Of a DNA stretch of 64,000 nt, positions 8,529 through 16,991 are shown one piece after another. This DNA comes from Streptomyces sp. NBC_00483 (GTDB lineage Bacteria > Actinomycetota > Actinomycetes > Streptomycetales > Streptomycetaceae). The stretch covers positions 248,001 to 312,000 of the forward strand of contig NZ_CP107880.1 of assembly GCF_036013745.1 (NCBI RefSeq), written 5' to 3'. A program made the position numbers and the translations under genes. The notes under the pieces are model-generated. The model worked only from the letters and a program-made list of their open reading frames with translations, searched no databases and had not been told where the DNA came from. Each line of letters begins with the position of its first letter. The first letter of the stretch is position 1.

Positions 8529-9197
8529 ATGAACGCGAACGAGGCCACCAGCTCCGGGCCCGCCGGCGACCGCCGGCAGGCCAAGGCCCGCCGGACGCGC
8601 GAGGCGCTCGCGGAGGCCGCGGTCGAGCTGGTGCTCGAGCGCGGGCTCGGCGACGTGACCGTCGAGGCGATAGCCGACCGCGCTGACGTCACCCGCCGCA
8701 CCTTCAGCCGGCACTTCGCCGGCAAGGAGGACGCGGCCCTCGACTTCACCCGTGCCGACGGTGCGGGGATCAACGCGGCGCTGCGCGCCCGCCCCGCCGG
8801 CGAGCCACCACTGCTCGCCTACCGGGGCGCGGTCGCGGACTATCTCACCGACCGGCAGACACCCGGCTGGCACCACCGTCCGCGGCTGCGCGAGCTGTAC
8901 GCCGTCGTGGACGCGGAGCCCGCCCTGTTCGCCGCGTACGAGCGCATCCGGGTCGACGCCCAGGACGAGTCCGTACGCATCATCGCCGACCGGCTCGGCA
9001 CCGACCCGGCCCGGGACCCGCGTCCCGAGGTCGTCGTCGGGGCCGCCGCCGGAGTGCTGACCGCCGCGCTGCGCACCTGGGCGCGCGGCGCGGGCACGGA
9101 CGCCGAAGACCTCACCGATCTGGTGGCGCGGGCCTACGACGCCCTCATCGAGGAGGCCGCCGAAGCGGCGGCCCCCGACGTCGCTACCAGAAAGTGA
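8529..9197 (+). CDS. TetR/AcrR family transcriptional regulator
   Basis: This 222-residue repressor has an N-terminal TetR helix-turn-helix: about residues 18-65, with RRTREALAEAAVELV, VTVEAIADRADVTRRTFSRHF and the K..D..LDF turn. A divergent ligand-binding C-terminal domain follows. It is first in a two-gene unit with the SDR dehydrogenase, whose start lies nine bases after its stop. The palindrome 22 bp upstream suggests that it represses itself and the SDR gene, probably released by the SDR substrate or a related xenobiotic. Confidence 0.9.
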   Translation: MNANEATSSGPAGDRRQAKARRTREALAEAAVELVLERGLGDVTVEAIADRADVTRRTFSRHFAGKEDAALDFTRADGAGINAALRARPAGEPPLLAYRGAVADYLTDRQTPGWHHRPRLRELYAVVDAEPALFAAYERIRVDAQDESVRIIADRLGTDPARDPRPEVVVGAAAGVLTAALRTWARGAGTDAEDLTDLVARAYDALIEEAAEAAAPDVATRK

Positions 9198-9205
9198 ATC
9201 GCACC

Positions 9206-9997
9206 ATGAGCACCACCCCCACCACCGGCAACGTGACCGAGTACGCCGCCGAGTTCGCCGGGAAGACCGCCCTCGTCACCGGCTCCGCCTCCGGCATCGG
9301 CCTGGCCACCGCCCGCCGCCTGGGCCGCGGCGGCGCCAATGTCGTCATCGCGGACTACAACGAGAAGGGCGCACAGGAGGCCGCCGAGACGCTGAAGGCG
9401 GAGGGCCTGAAGGCCGCCGCGGTCGCCGTCGACGTGACCGACCCGGCCTCCGTCGAGGCGGCCGTGCAGTTCTCCGTCGACACGTTCGGCGGGCTCGACC
9501 TGGCCGTGAACAACGCCGGCATCGGCGGCGCGAGCGCGCCCACGGGCGAGTACGACATCGACGTGTACAACCGCGTGGTGCGCACGAACCTCGACGGCGT
9601 CTTCTACTCGATGCGTTACGAACTCCCCGCGATGCAGGCCGCGGGCAACGGCGGCGCCATCGTGAACGTCGCCTCGATCCTCGGCTCGGTCGGCTTCGCC
9701 GGCTCCCCCGCGTACGTCGCCGCGAAGCACGGCGTGGTCGGCCTGACGAAGACGGCCGCGGCCGAGTACGCCGCGCAGGGCATACGCGTCAACGCGGTAG
9801 GCCCGGGTTTCATCGAGACCCCGCTCCTCAAGGAGATGGACAAGGCCGCCTACGACGGTCTGGTCTCGCTGCACCCTGCGGGCCGCCTGGGCACGTCCGA
9901 GGAGGTCGCCGAGCTGATCGTGTTCCTGCTCTCGGACCGTGCCTCGTTCATCGCGGGCAGCTACCACCTCGTGGATGGCGCATACACGGCGGTCTGA
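9206..9997 (+). CDS. Short-chain dehydrogenase/reductase (SDR)
   Basis: This 263-residue classical SDR shows the cofactor motif TGSASGIG (25-32), NNAG (102-105), catalytic Ser157 in VNVASILGS, and Tyr170/Lys174 in the YxxxK motif. Asp50 at the end of strand 2 (VVIADYN) indicates NAD(H) preference. It would interconvert an alcohol and a ketone. I chose the ATG at 9206 over a GTG that overlaps the TetR stop. It is cotranscribed with the TetR gene and most likely controlled by it. Confidence 0.9.
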   Translation: MSTTPTTGNVTEYAAEFAGKTALVTGSASGIGLATARRLGRGGANVVIADYNEKGAQEAAETLKAEGLKAAAVAVDVTDPASVEAAVQFSVDTFGGLDLAVNNAGIGGASAPTGEYDIDVYNRVVRTNLDGVFYSMRYELPAMQAAGNGGAIVNVASILGSVGFAGSPAYVAAKHGVVGLTKTAAAEYAAQGIRVNAVGPGFIETPLLKEMDKAAYDGLVSLHPAGRLGTSEEVAELIVFLLSDRASFIAGSYHLVDGAYTAV

Positions 9998-10108
9998 CCC
10001 GCCACGCCGCATACGCCACTTGTGTCACACCTTCACTCATGGAACGGTCTGCGAGGGGTACGGGCAGGAGACCCGGACCGTCCCGAGGTGGAGGGTGCAG
10101 CGAACGCG

Positions 10109-11176
10109 ATGGCAGGGCAGGCACGCGAGTCGTACTTCGACAACGTCAAATTTCTGACGATCGTCCTCGTGGCCTGCGGGCACGCGTGGGAGCCGCTGAC
10201 CTACGGCTCCCGCGCGGTGACGGCGATATACCTCGCGGTCTACGCCTTCCACATGCCGGCGTTCGCACTGGTGTCGGGCTATTTTTCGCGCAGTTTCGAC
10301 ATGGCGCCGCACCGCCTGCGGCGCCTGGTGACCGGGGTCGTCGTGCCGTACCTCGTCTTCGAGGTGGCGTACACGCTGTTCTACCGGTGGGCGCAGGACG
10401 ATCCGGGATATCCGATCAGCCTGCTGGACCCCTGGTATCTGATGTGGTTCCTGGTGGCCCTGTTCGTCTGGCGGCTGTCGACGCCGCTGTGGCTGCAGTT
10501 GCGTCGCCCCGTGGCCGTGTCGCTGGCCGTGGGCACGGCCGTGTCGATGTGGCCGGGCGCGGGCGGCGACCTGGCGCTCCAACGGGTGCTGCAGTTCCTG
10601 CCGTTCTTCGTGGCGGGCCTGGTGCTGCGGCCCGAGCACTTCGCGCGGCTACGGACGTGGGGCGTGCGATGGGTGGCACTGGGGGTCTCGGGCGCGGCCC
10701 TGGTCGCCGCGTACTGGGTGGCGCCATGGTTCGACGCGGGCTGGTTCTTCCACCGGGGCGCCGTCCAGGGGCGGGGCGTGCCCGGGTGGGCGGGCCTGTT
10801 CGCGACACCCGCCCTCTTCGTGCTCGCACTCGCGCTGACCGCGTGCTTCCTGGCGTGGGTGCCGGGCCGCAGGCTGTGGTTCACGGCCCTGGGCACGGGG
10901 ACGATCTACGCCTATCTGCTGCACGGCTTCGTCATCAAGTCCTCCCGGTTCTGGGACTGGTACGACCACCCGTGGCTGCACAGCCCGCTCGGCGAGCTGG
11001 CCGTGACGGCGGCGGCGGTCGCACTCATCACCGTGCTGTGCACGGAACCGGTGCGGCGGGTGTTCCGTTACGTCGTCGAGCCCCGGATGGACTGGGCGTT
11101 CCGGCGGCCGACAGAGCAACGGTCCCTGCCCGAACAGGTGAGGGCCCGCGAGAAGGTCACCTCCGGCGGCGGCTGA
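10109..11176 (+). CDS. Acyltransferase 3 family integral membrane protein
   Basis: This 355-residue protein has about ten hydrophobic segments. The N-terminal FDNVKFLTIVLVACGHAWEP contains the family His, and GYFSRSF plus FWFLVALFVWR-like segments are typical of acyltransferase 3 or fucose-4-O-acetylase-like proteins. Members O-acylate cell-surface sugars or exported metabolites. I chose the ATG following a GGAGG about 15 bases upstream. A longer GTG-initiated frame exists but has a poorly conserved extension. The C-terminus overlaps the convergent DUF2470 gene by 20 bp. The acceptor is unknown. Confidence 0.85.
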   Translation: MAGQARESYFDNVKFLTIVLVACGHAWEPLTYGSRAVTAIYLAVYAFHMPAFALVSGYFSRSFDMAPHRLRRLVTGVVVPYLVFEVAYTLFYRWAQDDPGYPISLLDPWYLMWFLVALFVWRLSTPLWLQLRRPVAVSLAVGTAVSMWPGAGGDLALQRVLQFLPFFVAGLVLRPEHFARLRTWGVRWVALGVSGAALVAAYWVAPWFDAGWFFHRGAVQGRGVPGWAGLFATPALFVLALALTACFLAWVPGRRLWFTALGTGTIYAYLLHGFVIKSSRFWDWYDHPWLHSPLGELAVTAAAVALITVLCTEPVRRVFRYVVEPRMDWAFRRPTEQRSLPEQVRAREKVTSGGG

Positions 11177-11855
11177 CGGTCTGGGCAGAGGCGAGCAGGT
11201 GATGCATGCGCTCGGTGAGCGAACCCAGGTCGTCGGCGGGCCGGTGGAAGGCGAGCCGCACGTCGGCCTGGCCGCGCAACCGCTCCAGACGCAGCGTCAG
11301 GCCGTGCCGGTCGACGGCGAGCGGCTGGACCCGGACGACACCGTGCAGGCTGTCGGGGGCGATGAGCCGGGTGAGCTGTTCGACGGCCTCGGGGTGGGCG
11401 TCGGCGAGATGGGTGAGCAGGCGGGGCTCGGCGAGCGCGAGCGGGTCGGGCGCGGCGGCGGCGAGTTCGTCGAGGTCGATGCCGGTGCGCCCCGCGCGGG
11501 TCTGCAGGACCGCCCGTTCGGGCCGCAGCACCAACTCCTCACCGTCCGGGATCAGCTCGCCCGACAGCCACACTCGCGCGCGCACCCGGTCGCGTACGGG
11601 GACGGGCGCCGCGTCGGCGAACTCCATGAGCGTGGTGGGCCGTCCATGCGGTGAGCAGAGCACGGCGGCGGCCAGCACGCTGTCGGGCGGCGGCGTGATG
11701 CGCACCGTGCCGTCGTCGTCGTCGACGCGGTGCGCGCCGACGAGGTCGTCCTGCCCCACATCGGTGGTGACGCCGCAGGTCCATGCGGCGGTGAGCACGG
11801 AGCGTGCGTGGGCCGCCGTGCTGGGCACGGCGGCAGCGATCTGTCGGACACCCAT
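11157..11855 (-). CDS. DUF2470 domain protein under iron-box control
   Basis: This 232-residue soluble protein belongs to the actinobacterial DUF2470/FMN-binding-split-barrel-like group related to HugZ-type haem-utilisation proteins. The C-terminal DUF2470 part is recognised by ALAEPRLLTHLADAHPEAVE, VRVQPLAVDRHGLTLRL and the closing VRLAFHRPADDLGSL. GGAGG precedes the ATG by about seven bases. An iron box starts 13 bp upstream of the ATG, so transcription should be repressed by DmdR1/IdeR when iron is replete. The inferred role is haem or siderophore-iron handling. No haem oxygenase or siderophore gene is adjacent. Confidence 0.85.
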   Translation of the reverse strand: MGVRQIAAAVPSTAAHARSVLTAAWTCGVTTDVGQDDLVGAHRVDDDDGTVRITPPPDSVLAAAVLCSPHGRPTTLMEFADAAPVPVRDRVRARVWLSGELIPDGEELVLRPERAVLQTRAGRTGIDLDELAAAAPDPLALAEPRLLTHLADAHPEAVEQLTRLIAPDSLHGVVRVQPLAVDRHGLTLRLERLRGQADVRLAFHRPADDLGSLTERMHHLLASAQTVSRRRR

Positions 11856-11867
11856 CCCGAACCTCCA

Positions 11868-11886
11868 TTAGGTAAGCCTTGCCTAA
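11868..11886 (-). promoter_or_regulatory. IdeR/DmdR1 iron box
   Basis: TTAGGTAAGCCTTGCCTAA is a 19 bp dyad that closely matches the actinobacterial iron-box consensus (TTAGGTTAGGCTAACCTAA). It sits 13-31 bp upstream of the DUF2470 ATG, where a bound repressor would block transcription. Confidence 0.85.
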
Positions 11887-12094
11887 CTTAACCGAGATGA
11901 TCGACGGCGGTCCACCCCACCCTCCTTCCGTCTTCCTGTGTCACCCGCCGTCCGTATCGGCGGCCGCGGACCCCGACCGCTTCTGAGTACGGCCCTCCCC
12001 CGCGGGCGCCATCGAACAACGCCAACTCCACGCGAACGGGGGGTGAATATGCCAACCGCCCACGCGGCGCGACGCAGGGCGGCATCATGCCGAC

Positions 12095-12391
12095 ATGGAC
12101 GGTAGTACTGCGCTCCTACGGGAGCTCTTCACGCCGGATGAGTACGCCGCGGTACGCAGTCATGCGGACCATCTGGGCGTGACCCTGGTCGAGTACGTAC
12201 GCTCCTCAGCCGCCGAACGGGCCCTGGAGCGGCTCCAATTGACGCGGGCCCTGGAATCCCGTGCACCGCATCTGGGCAAGTTGCCGATACCGCAGGTGGA
12301 GCGCTCCCACTGCGCCGATGGGGCCTCCTCGCCCGCCATCGACCGGTTCCTCGACACGCTGGCCCACCCGCACCCCACGGAAAGCGGCTGA
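12095..12391 (+). CDS. Small conserved hypothetical protein
   Basis: This 98-residue hydrophilic protein has no recognisable catalytic motif. The segment LREL.TPDEYAAVRSHADHLGVTLVEYVRSSAAERAL is helix-rich and has a faint ribbon-helix-helix flavour. It stands alone, about 210 bp from the DUF2470 start, with strong third-position GC bias supporting coding. I do not recognise a function. Confidence 0.6.
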   Translation: MDGSTALLRELFTPDEYAAVRSHADHLGVTLVEYVRSSAAERALERLQLTRALESRAPHLGKLPIPQVERSHCADGASSPAIDRFLDTLAHPHPTESG

Positions 12392-12521
12392 CACGGCCTG
12401 AACCGGCCGGTGCGGGGCACTCGGTGCACAGGAGCAAGGGTGACGCCGCGGTACGGCGGGAAGGGGGACCGTCACCGAGGCACGACCCGTGCACAATCCA
12501 GCACGAGAGGAAGTGGTCGTC

Positions 12522-12923
12522 ATGCGTGCGTCGAGGGACGCCGACCGGCGTGCCGCGCGCGTGGAATTCCTGATGCCGCAGGGATCCGGCGCCGCCCGTT
12601 GGGCCCGGCGGATGACCCGGAGGTTTCTCGCCGGGCGTACGGGCGAGGGGGTGACGGACGCCGAGCTGGTGGTCTCGGAGCTGGTCGCCAACGCCACCGA
12701 GGCACAGGGCAGCAGCTGCCGGATGAGCCTGCGTCTGCAGGCGGGCGAGCTGACCGTGGCCGTGCACGACGACGCGCCGGGGGTCCCCCGCGTGGCGCCC
12801 GAGTCGCGGACCGCCGAGTCGGGCCGGGGCATCGCCCTGGTCCAGGCGCTCGCCCGCCGCTGGAGCGTGCGGACCGATCCGAGGGGCGGCAAGACGGTGC
12901 GGGCGGTGCTGACACCCTGCTGA
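12522..12923 (+). CDS. ATP-binding protein, RsbW-like anti-sigma/regulatory HATPase
   Basis: This 133-residue protein is a stand-alone HATPase_c_2 domain. The N box is DAELVVSELVANATEAQ, the G1 region is DDAPGVP, and ESGRGIALVQALARRWSV is the G2/lid region. This large Streptomyces family relates to RsbW/SpoIIAB anti-sigma kinases and is often paired with sigma-factor or anti-anti-sigma genes. None is adjacent here. I chose the ATG at 12522, which has GAGGAAG upstream, over the GTG at 12489. The partner is unknown. Confidence 0.85.
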   Translation: MRASRDADRRAARVEFLMPQGSGAARWARRMTRRFLAGRTGEGVTDAELVVSELVANATEAQGSSCRMSLRLQAGELTVAVHDDAPGVPRVAPESRTAESGRGIALVQALARRWSVRTDPRGGKTVRAVLTPC

Positions 12924-12957
12924 CCTGCGGTGCCGATACCCTGCCGAACTGAACCAC

Positions 12958-12997
12958 GTCCCGGCCGGGGCGACGGTCACGCCGCCCCGGCCGGGAC
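12958..12997. terminator. Strong bidirectional hairpin terminator
   Basis: A 15 bp perfect stem (GTCCCGGCCGGGGCG at 12958-12972 with its complement at 12983-12997) has a 10-nt loop. It separates the convergent ATPase gene (stop 12923) and MBL gene (stop 13004). Confidence 0.8.
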
Positions 12998-13003
12998 CTG
13001 GGA

Positions 13004-13651
13004 TCAGTGCCCGCGCGCGATCCACTCGTCGAGGTTCGGCGCCTCCGCGCCGATCGTCGTGCCGTCACCGTGTCCGGTGCGTACGACGGTCTCGGCCGGC
13101 AGCGTGAGCAGCCTGTCCTTGATCGACTCCACGATGGTCGGGAAGTCGCTGAAGGTCCGCCCGGTGGCGCCGGGACCGCCCTGGAAGAGGGTGTCCCCGG
13201 TGAACACGGTGCCGAGCGCGGGAGCGTACAGGCTGACCGCGCCGTGGCAGTGCCCCGGCGTGTGCAGCACGGTCAACTCCACGCCCGCGACGGCGATCCG
13301 CTGCCCGTCGGCCAGCTCCCCGTCCGGCGCGCGGTCCGGGTGCGTGCGCTTCCACAGTTCGGTGTCGGCCGGGTGCAGCAGGATCGGCGCGCCGGTGCGC
13401 GCGGCGAGCGCGGGCGCGGCGTCGATGTGGTCGTCGTGGGCGTGCGTGCACACGATCGCGACGAGCCGCCGCTCGCCGACGGCCTCGGCGATGGCGTCGG
13501 CGTCGTGGGCGGCGTCGATGACGATCGCCTCACGGTCGTCCCCGACGATCCACACATTGTTGTCGACGTCCCACGTGCCCCCGTCGAGGGAGAACGTCCC
13601 CGAGGTGACGAGGTGCTCGATACGGGCGCCGGAAGCGGTCGTGTCGGTCAT
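13004..13651 (-). CDS. MBL-fold metallo-hydrolase linked to mycothiol-dependent formaldehyde oxidation
   Basis: This 215-residue metallo-beta-lactamase-fold protein has the metal motif THAHDDH (69-75), a later TPGHCHG His and FTGDTLF Asp, and a distal GHGD His. These features make it a glyoxalase II-like hydrolase. Its start overlaps the mscR stop by one base, so it is the second gene of that operon. By analogy with S-formylglutathione hydrolase in glutathione systems, it probably hydrolyses S-formylmycothiol, completing formaldehyde to formate. That substrate is inference from context. Confidence 0.88.
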   Translation of the reverse strand: MTDTTASGARIEHLVTSGTFSLDGGTWDVDNNVWIVGDDREAIVIDAAHDADAIAEAVGERRLVAIVCTHAHDDHIDAAPALAARTGAPILLHPADTELWKRTHPDRAPDGELADGQRIAVAGVELTVLHTPGHCHGAVSLYAPALGTVFTGDTLFQGGPGATGRTFSDFPTIVESIKDRLLTLPAETVVRTGHGDGTTIGAEAPNLDEWIARGH

Positions 13652-14736
13652 CAGAACACCACCACCGAACGCAGCACGTCGCCGTGGTGCATCCGCTCGA
13701 ACGCCTTCTCCACGTCGTCCAGCGCGATCGTCTCGGTCACGAACGCGTCGAGGTCGAGGCGTCCCTGCAGATACAGGTCGATGAGCATCGGGAAGTCCCG
13801 CGAGGGCAAGCAGTCCCCGTACCAGGAGGACTTGAGCGCGCCGCCGCGCCCGAACACGTCGAGCAGCGGCAGCTCCAGCTTCATCTCCGGCGTCGGCACG
13901 CCGACGAGGACGACCGTGCCCGCCAGGTCGCGCGCGTAGAAGGCCTGCTCGTACGTCTCCGGGCGGCCGACGGCCTCGATGACGACGTCGGCTCCGAACC
14001 CGCCGGTCAGCTGGCGCACGGCCTCGATCGGGTCCGTGGAGCGGGAGTTGACGGTGTGGGTGGCGCCCAGCTCACGCGCGGTGGCGAGCTTCGCGTCGTC
14101 GATGTCGACGGCGATGATCTTCGCGGCGCCGGCGAGCCGGGCGCCGACGACGGAGGCATTGCCCACGCCACCGCAGCCGATCACGGCGACGGAGTCGCCA
14201 CGGCCCACGTTGCCCGTGTTGATCGCGGCGCCAAGCCCCGCCATCACACCGCAGCCCAGCAGGCCCGCGGCGGCCGGTGAGGCGGCCGGGTCCACCTTGG
14301 TGCACTGACCGGCGGCCACGAGGGTCTTCTCGGCGAAGGCCCCGATGCCCAGCGCGGGCGACAGCTCGGTGCCGTCCGCCAGGGTCATCTTCTGCTTCGC
14401 GTTGTGGGTGTTGAAGCAGTACTGGGCGCGCCCGCGCCGACAGGCACGACACTGCCCGCACACCGCACGCCAGTTGAGAATCACGAAGTCACCGGGGGCG
14501 ACCTCGCTCACCCCGTCACCCACCGACTCGACGACACCCGCCGCCTCGTGACCGAGCAGGAACGGGAATTCGTCGTTGATCCCGCCCTCCCGGTAGTGCA
14601 GATCGGTGTGGCAGACCCCGCACGCCTGGATCTTCACGACGGCCTCGCCCGGACCCGGGTCCGGCACCGTGATCGTCGCGATCTCCACGGGGGCACCCTT
14701 GGCCCGCGCGATCACGCCCTGCACCTGCTGTGCCAT
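13651..14736 (-). CDS. mscR: S-(hydroxymethyl)mycothiol dehydrogenase / S-nitrosomycothiol reductase
   Basis: This 361-residue zinc-dependent class III-like alcohol dehydrogenase has catalytic zinc ligands Cys42 (GVCHTDL) and His63 (GHEAAG). Structural zinc cysteines fall in [15 protein letters not shown] (93, 96, 99, 107), and the NAD motif is [10 protein letters not shown]. Near-identity to known MscR sequences around [17 protein letters not shown] and [16 protein letters not shown] supports the specific call. The enzyme oxidises the formaldehyde-mycothiol adduct and reduces S-nitrosomycothiol. It is first in a two-gene operon with the MBL hydrolase. A GGTAAC dyad lies 27 bp upstream of the start. 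Confidence 0.93.
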   Translation of the reverse strand: MAQQVQGVIARAKGAPVEIATITVPDPGPGEAVVKIQACGVCHTDLHYREGGINDEFPFLLGHEAAGVVESVGDGVSEVAPGDFVILNWRAVCGQCRACRRGRAQYCFNTHNAKQKMTLADGTELSPALGIGAFAEKTLVAAGQCTKVDPAASPAAAGLLGCGVMAGLGAAINTGNVGRGDSVAVIGCGGVGNASVVGARLAGAAKIIAVDIDDAKLATARELGATHTVNSRSTDPIEAVRQLTGGFGADVVIEAVGRPETYEQAFYARDLAGTVVLVGVPTPEMKLELPLLDVFGRGGALKSSWYGDCLPSRDFPMLIDLYLQGRLDLDAFVTETIALDDVEKAFERMHHGDVLRSVVVF

Positions 14737-14762
14737 GACGGTCAGCCCTCTTTCTGAATCGC

Positions 14763-14784
14763 GGTAACTTCACGCTTTGTTACC
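14763..14784 (-). promoter_or_regulatory. GGTAAC-N10-GTTACC dyad upstream of mscR
   Basis: GGTAAC (14763-14768) and GTTACC (14779-14784) form a perfect 6+10+6 inverted repeat, 27 bp before the mscR start, in an AT-richer leader. It is a candidate operator. No regulator gene is adjacent. Confidence 0.5.
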
Positions 14785-14856
14785 CGCCCATCCTCGCTCA
14801 CCGGTCAAGCGGAGAACAGCACCGGTGCCCAGGTCGGGGCGCTCTACTGTGTTCCC

Positions 14857-15636
14857 GTGCGCGTTCGAACCCAGGCAGCGGCCACCCTCCTCCCCGTCAA
14901 CGGAACTCTCGCGGCGGTGCTCGTCGTTCTCCTCGTGATCGCGGCAGCGGTCGCGGCGGTGTACCGCCTCTCCCCGGACGGGTCGCGCCGCCGGGCCCGC
15001 GACATCGCGATCGCCGGGGTCCGGGCGACGGTCCAACTGGCCGTGGTGTCGCTCCTGATCGGCTGGGTGGTGCGCCACGGAGCGGCGCTGCTGGCCTTCC
15101 TGCTGCTCATGCTGGCGGTGGCCGCGCGCACGGCGGGCCGTCGCCTCACCTCGAACCGGACCTGGATCTGGGCGGCCCTGCCGATCGTGGCACCGGTGAC
15201 CCCGCTCGTGGCGGCGCTCATCGTCTGCGGCCTCCTCCCGCTCCGCGGCATCGCCGTGATCCCGGTGACCGGCATCCTCATCGGCGGCGCGCTCACGGCG
15301 ACCGTGCTGGCGGGGCGCCGCGCCCTCGACGAGCTGACGGCGCGCAACGGCGAGGTGGAGGCGTGCCTGGCCCTCGGCCTGCTCCCCCACGAGGCCCGCC
15401 TCGAAATCGTCCGCCCGACCGCCTCCGACGCCCTCCTCCCCGGCCTCGACCAGACCCGGACGGTGGGCCTGGTCACGCTCCCCGGCGCGTTCGTCGGCAT
15501 GCTCCTGGGCGGGGCGTCACCGGTGACCGCCGGGGCGGTGCAACTCTTCGTCCTGGTGGCGCTGATGGCCGTACAGGCGATCGCGGTGGCCACGACGGTG
15601 GAGCTGGTGGCGCGGGGGCGACTCAGTCGCCCATGA
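14857..15636 (+). CDS. fetB: FetB-like ABC transporter permease (UPF0014 family)
   Basis: This 259-residue membrane protein has about six hydrophobic segments and the same length as E. coli FetB. DQTRTVGLVTLPGAFVGMLL is the conserved UPF0014 signature, and LALGLLPHEARLEIVRPTA matches the cytoplasmic coupling region. FetAB exports iron and protects against oxidative stress in E. coli. The ATPase partner FetA is missing on both sides, so it must be elsewhere, or this permease borrows another ATPase. The start is a GTG with a weak ribosome-binding site. Confidence 0.85.
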   Translation: MRVRTQAAATLLPVNGTLAAVLVVLLVIAAAVAAVYRLSPDGSRRRARDIAIAGVRATVQLAVVSLLIGWVVRHGAALLAFLLLMLAVAARTAGRRLTSNRTWIWAALPIVAPVTPLVAALIVCGLLPLRGIAVIPVTGILIGGALTATVLAGRRALDELTARNGEVEACLALGLLPHEARLEIVRPTASDALLPGLDQTRTVGLVTLPGAFVGMLLGGASPVTAGAVQLFVLVALMAVQAIAVATTVELVARGRLSRP

Positions 15637-15680
15637 CGGCGGGAGGGGCGGCTCAGTTGACCATGACAGCGGGGGCCGGC

Positions 15681-16145
15681 TCAGTCGTCCATGACGGCGA
15701 GGAGGCCGGAGAGGACGCGCAGGCAGGTGTCGATGTCGTCCTCCGTGAGATCGCCGTCGACCCCGCGCAGGGTTTCGCGCTCGCGGTCGAGCACGGCGCC
15801 GATGACGGTGCGCCCCTCCTCGGTCAGCCGGATCAGGGAGGATCTCTTGTGGGCGGGGTTGGGTGCGATCTCGACGAGTCCCCGCCCGGCGGCGTCGTTC
15901 ACCATGCGTTGCACGAACTGACGGCTGAGCGCCTGGAACCGCCCCATCTGAGGGACCGTCATGGGGCCTCGCCCGTGCAGCATGCTGAGCACGGCCCGCA
16001 CGCCCACGGACAGCCCTTCGGCGGCGATGTCCCGCTCGACCCTCACGTACGCGCGCCGGTACAGCGGCCCGACGAGGTCGAACACCTCGGAGAGCCGGTC
16101 TGCCACATCTGCGGACACGGAACCGCGCCCCGTCTTCTCACTCAC
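15681..16145 (-). CDS. MarR family transcriptional regulator
   Basis: This 154-residue MarR winged-helix protein carries the recognition region MTVPQMGRFQALSRQFVQRMVNDA and the wing NPAHKRSSLIRLTEEGR. It is transcribed divergently from the alpha/beta hydrolase. The 69 bp between the starts hold two 17 bp dyads, so the protein probably represses both genes and is released by a small ligand. Confidence 0.9.
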   Translation of the reverse strand: MSEKTGRGSVSADVADRLSEVFDLVGPLYRRAYVRVERDIAAEGLSVGVRAVLSMLHGRGPMTVPQMGRFQALSRQFVQRMVNDAAGRGLVEIAPNPAHKRSSLIRLTEEGRTVIGAVLDRERETLRGVDGDLTEDDIDTCLRVLSGLLAVMDD

Positions 16146-16155
16146 CCCACCATCA

Positions 16156-16172
16156 TGACACCTGGGTTGTCA
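16156..16172. promoter_or_regulatory. MarR operator, site 1 (imperfect dyad)
   Basis: TGACACCTGGGTTGTCA matches site 2 at 14 of 17 positions. It lies 11 bp upstream of the marR ATG. Its centre is 43 bp from that of site 2. Confidence 0.65.
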
Positions 16173-16198
16173 TTCGGCTTGTCAGTGAACGGTGAAGG

Positions 16199-16215
16199 TG
16201 ACAACCTGGTTGTCA
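16199..16215. promoter_or_regulatory. MarR operator, site 2 (perfect dyad overlapping hydrolase start)
   Basis: TGACAACCTGGTTGTCA is a perfect 8+1+8 palindrome. It ends on the A of the hydrolase ATG, so binding would directly block expression. Confidence 0.75.
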
Positions 16216-16991
16216 TGTCCGACCTCTTCTGGATCGACAAAGGCACCGGCCGCCCCTTGGTTCTGCTGCACGGCGGATTCCTCGACCACCACATGTGGGA
16301 CGACCAGATCCCGCAGCTGGCATCGGACCACCGCGTCATCGCACCCGACTCCCGCGGTCACGGCCGCTCCCCCAACGCCACGGGGCCGTTCCGGCACACG
16401 GACGACCTCGCCGCGCTGCTGCGCCACTTGGACACCGGCCCTGCCGTCCTGGTGGGCGTCTCGATGGGCGCCAGCATTGCGATCGACACCGCGCTGGAGC
16501 ACCCGGAACTGGTCAGCGGCGTGGTGACCAGCGGCGCCGGCACCAGCGAGCCGTACTTCACGGACCCCTGGACGACCGGGATCTGGACCACCTGGCAGTC
16601 GGCGATGGCCGCGGGCGACGCGACCGCGGCGGTGGAGGCGTTCACCACTTTCGCGTCGGGCCCGCACCGCACCCTGGACGACCTGGACCCCCAAGTCGTC
16701 GACCGACTGCGGGCGATGACGTGGGGCACGATGTCGAAACACACCGCGGAAGAACCCGACTGGAGCGTCCCGCTCAAGGGCACCTGGCCCCGCGCCGCCG
16801 AGATCACGGTGCCGGTCCGCGCCATCAACGGCGCGCTCGACTCCCCCGACCACATCGGCATGGCGGAGCGCCTGACGAGCAGCGTCGTCGACGGCCGGGC
16901 GGTCTCGATCCCCGACGCCGCCCACTACCCGAACATGGAACACCCGGAGGCCTTCCACCAGGCGCTCGCGGAGCTCTTGCGCGACATGTGA
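16215..16991 (+). CDS. Alpha/beta hydrolase, MarR-controlled
   Basis: This 258-residue alpha/beta hydrolase has the nucleophile elbow GVSMGAS (Ser83), the oxyanion HGGF near residues 19-22, and a catalytic His in PDAAHYPNMEHP. It resembles the 3-oxoadipate enol-lactonase or non-haem peroxidase-like group. The substrate is unknown. A MarR operator covers the start codon, so it is likely induced by an aromatic or xenobiotic compound. There is no clear Shine-Dalgarno, and the transcript may be nearly leaderless. Confidence 0.87.
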   Translation: MSDLFWIDKGTGRPLVLLHGGFLDHHMWDDQIPQLASDHRVIAPDSRGHGRSPNATGPFRHTDDLAALLRHLDTGPAVLVGVSMGASIAIDTALEHPELVSGVVTSGAGTSEPYFTDPWTTGIWTTWQSAMAAGDATAAVEAFTTFASGPHRTLDDLDPQVVDRLRAMTWGTMSKHTAEEPDWSVPLKGTWPRAAEITVPVRAINGALDSPDHIGMAERLTSSVVDGRAVSIPDAAHYPNMEHPEAFHQALAELLRDM

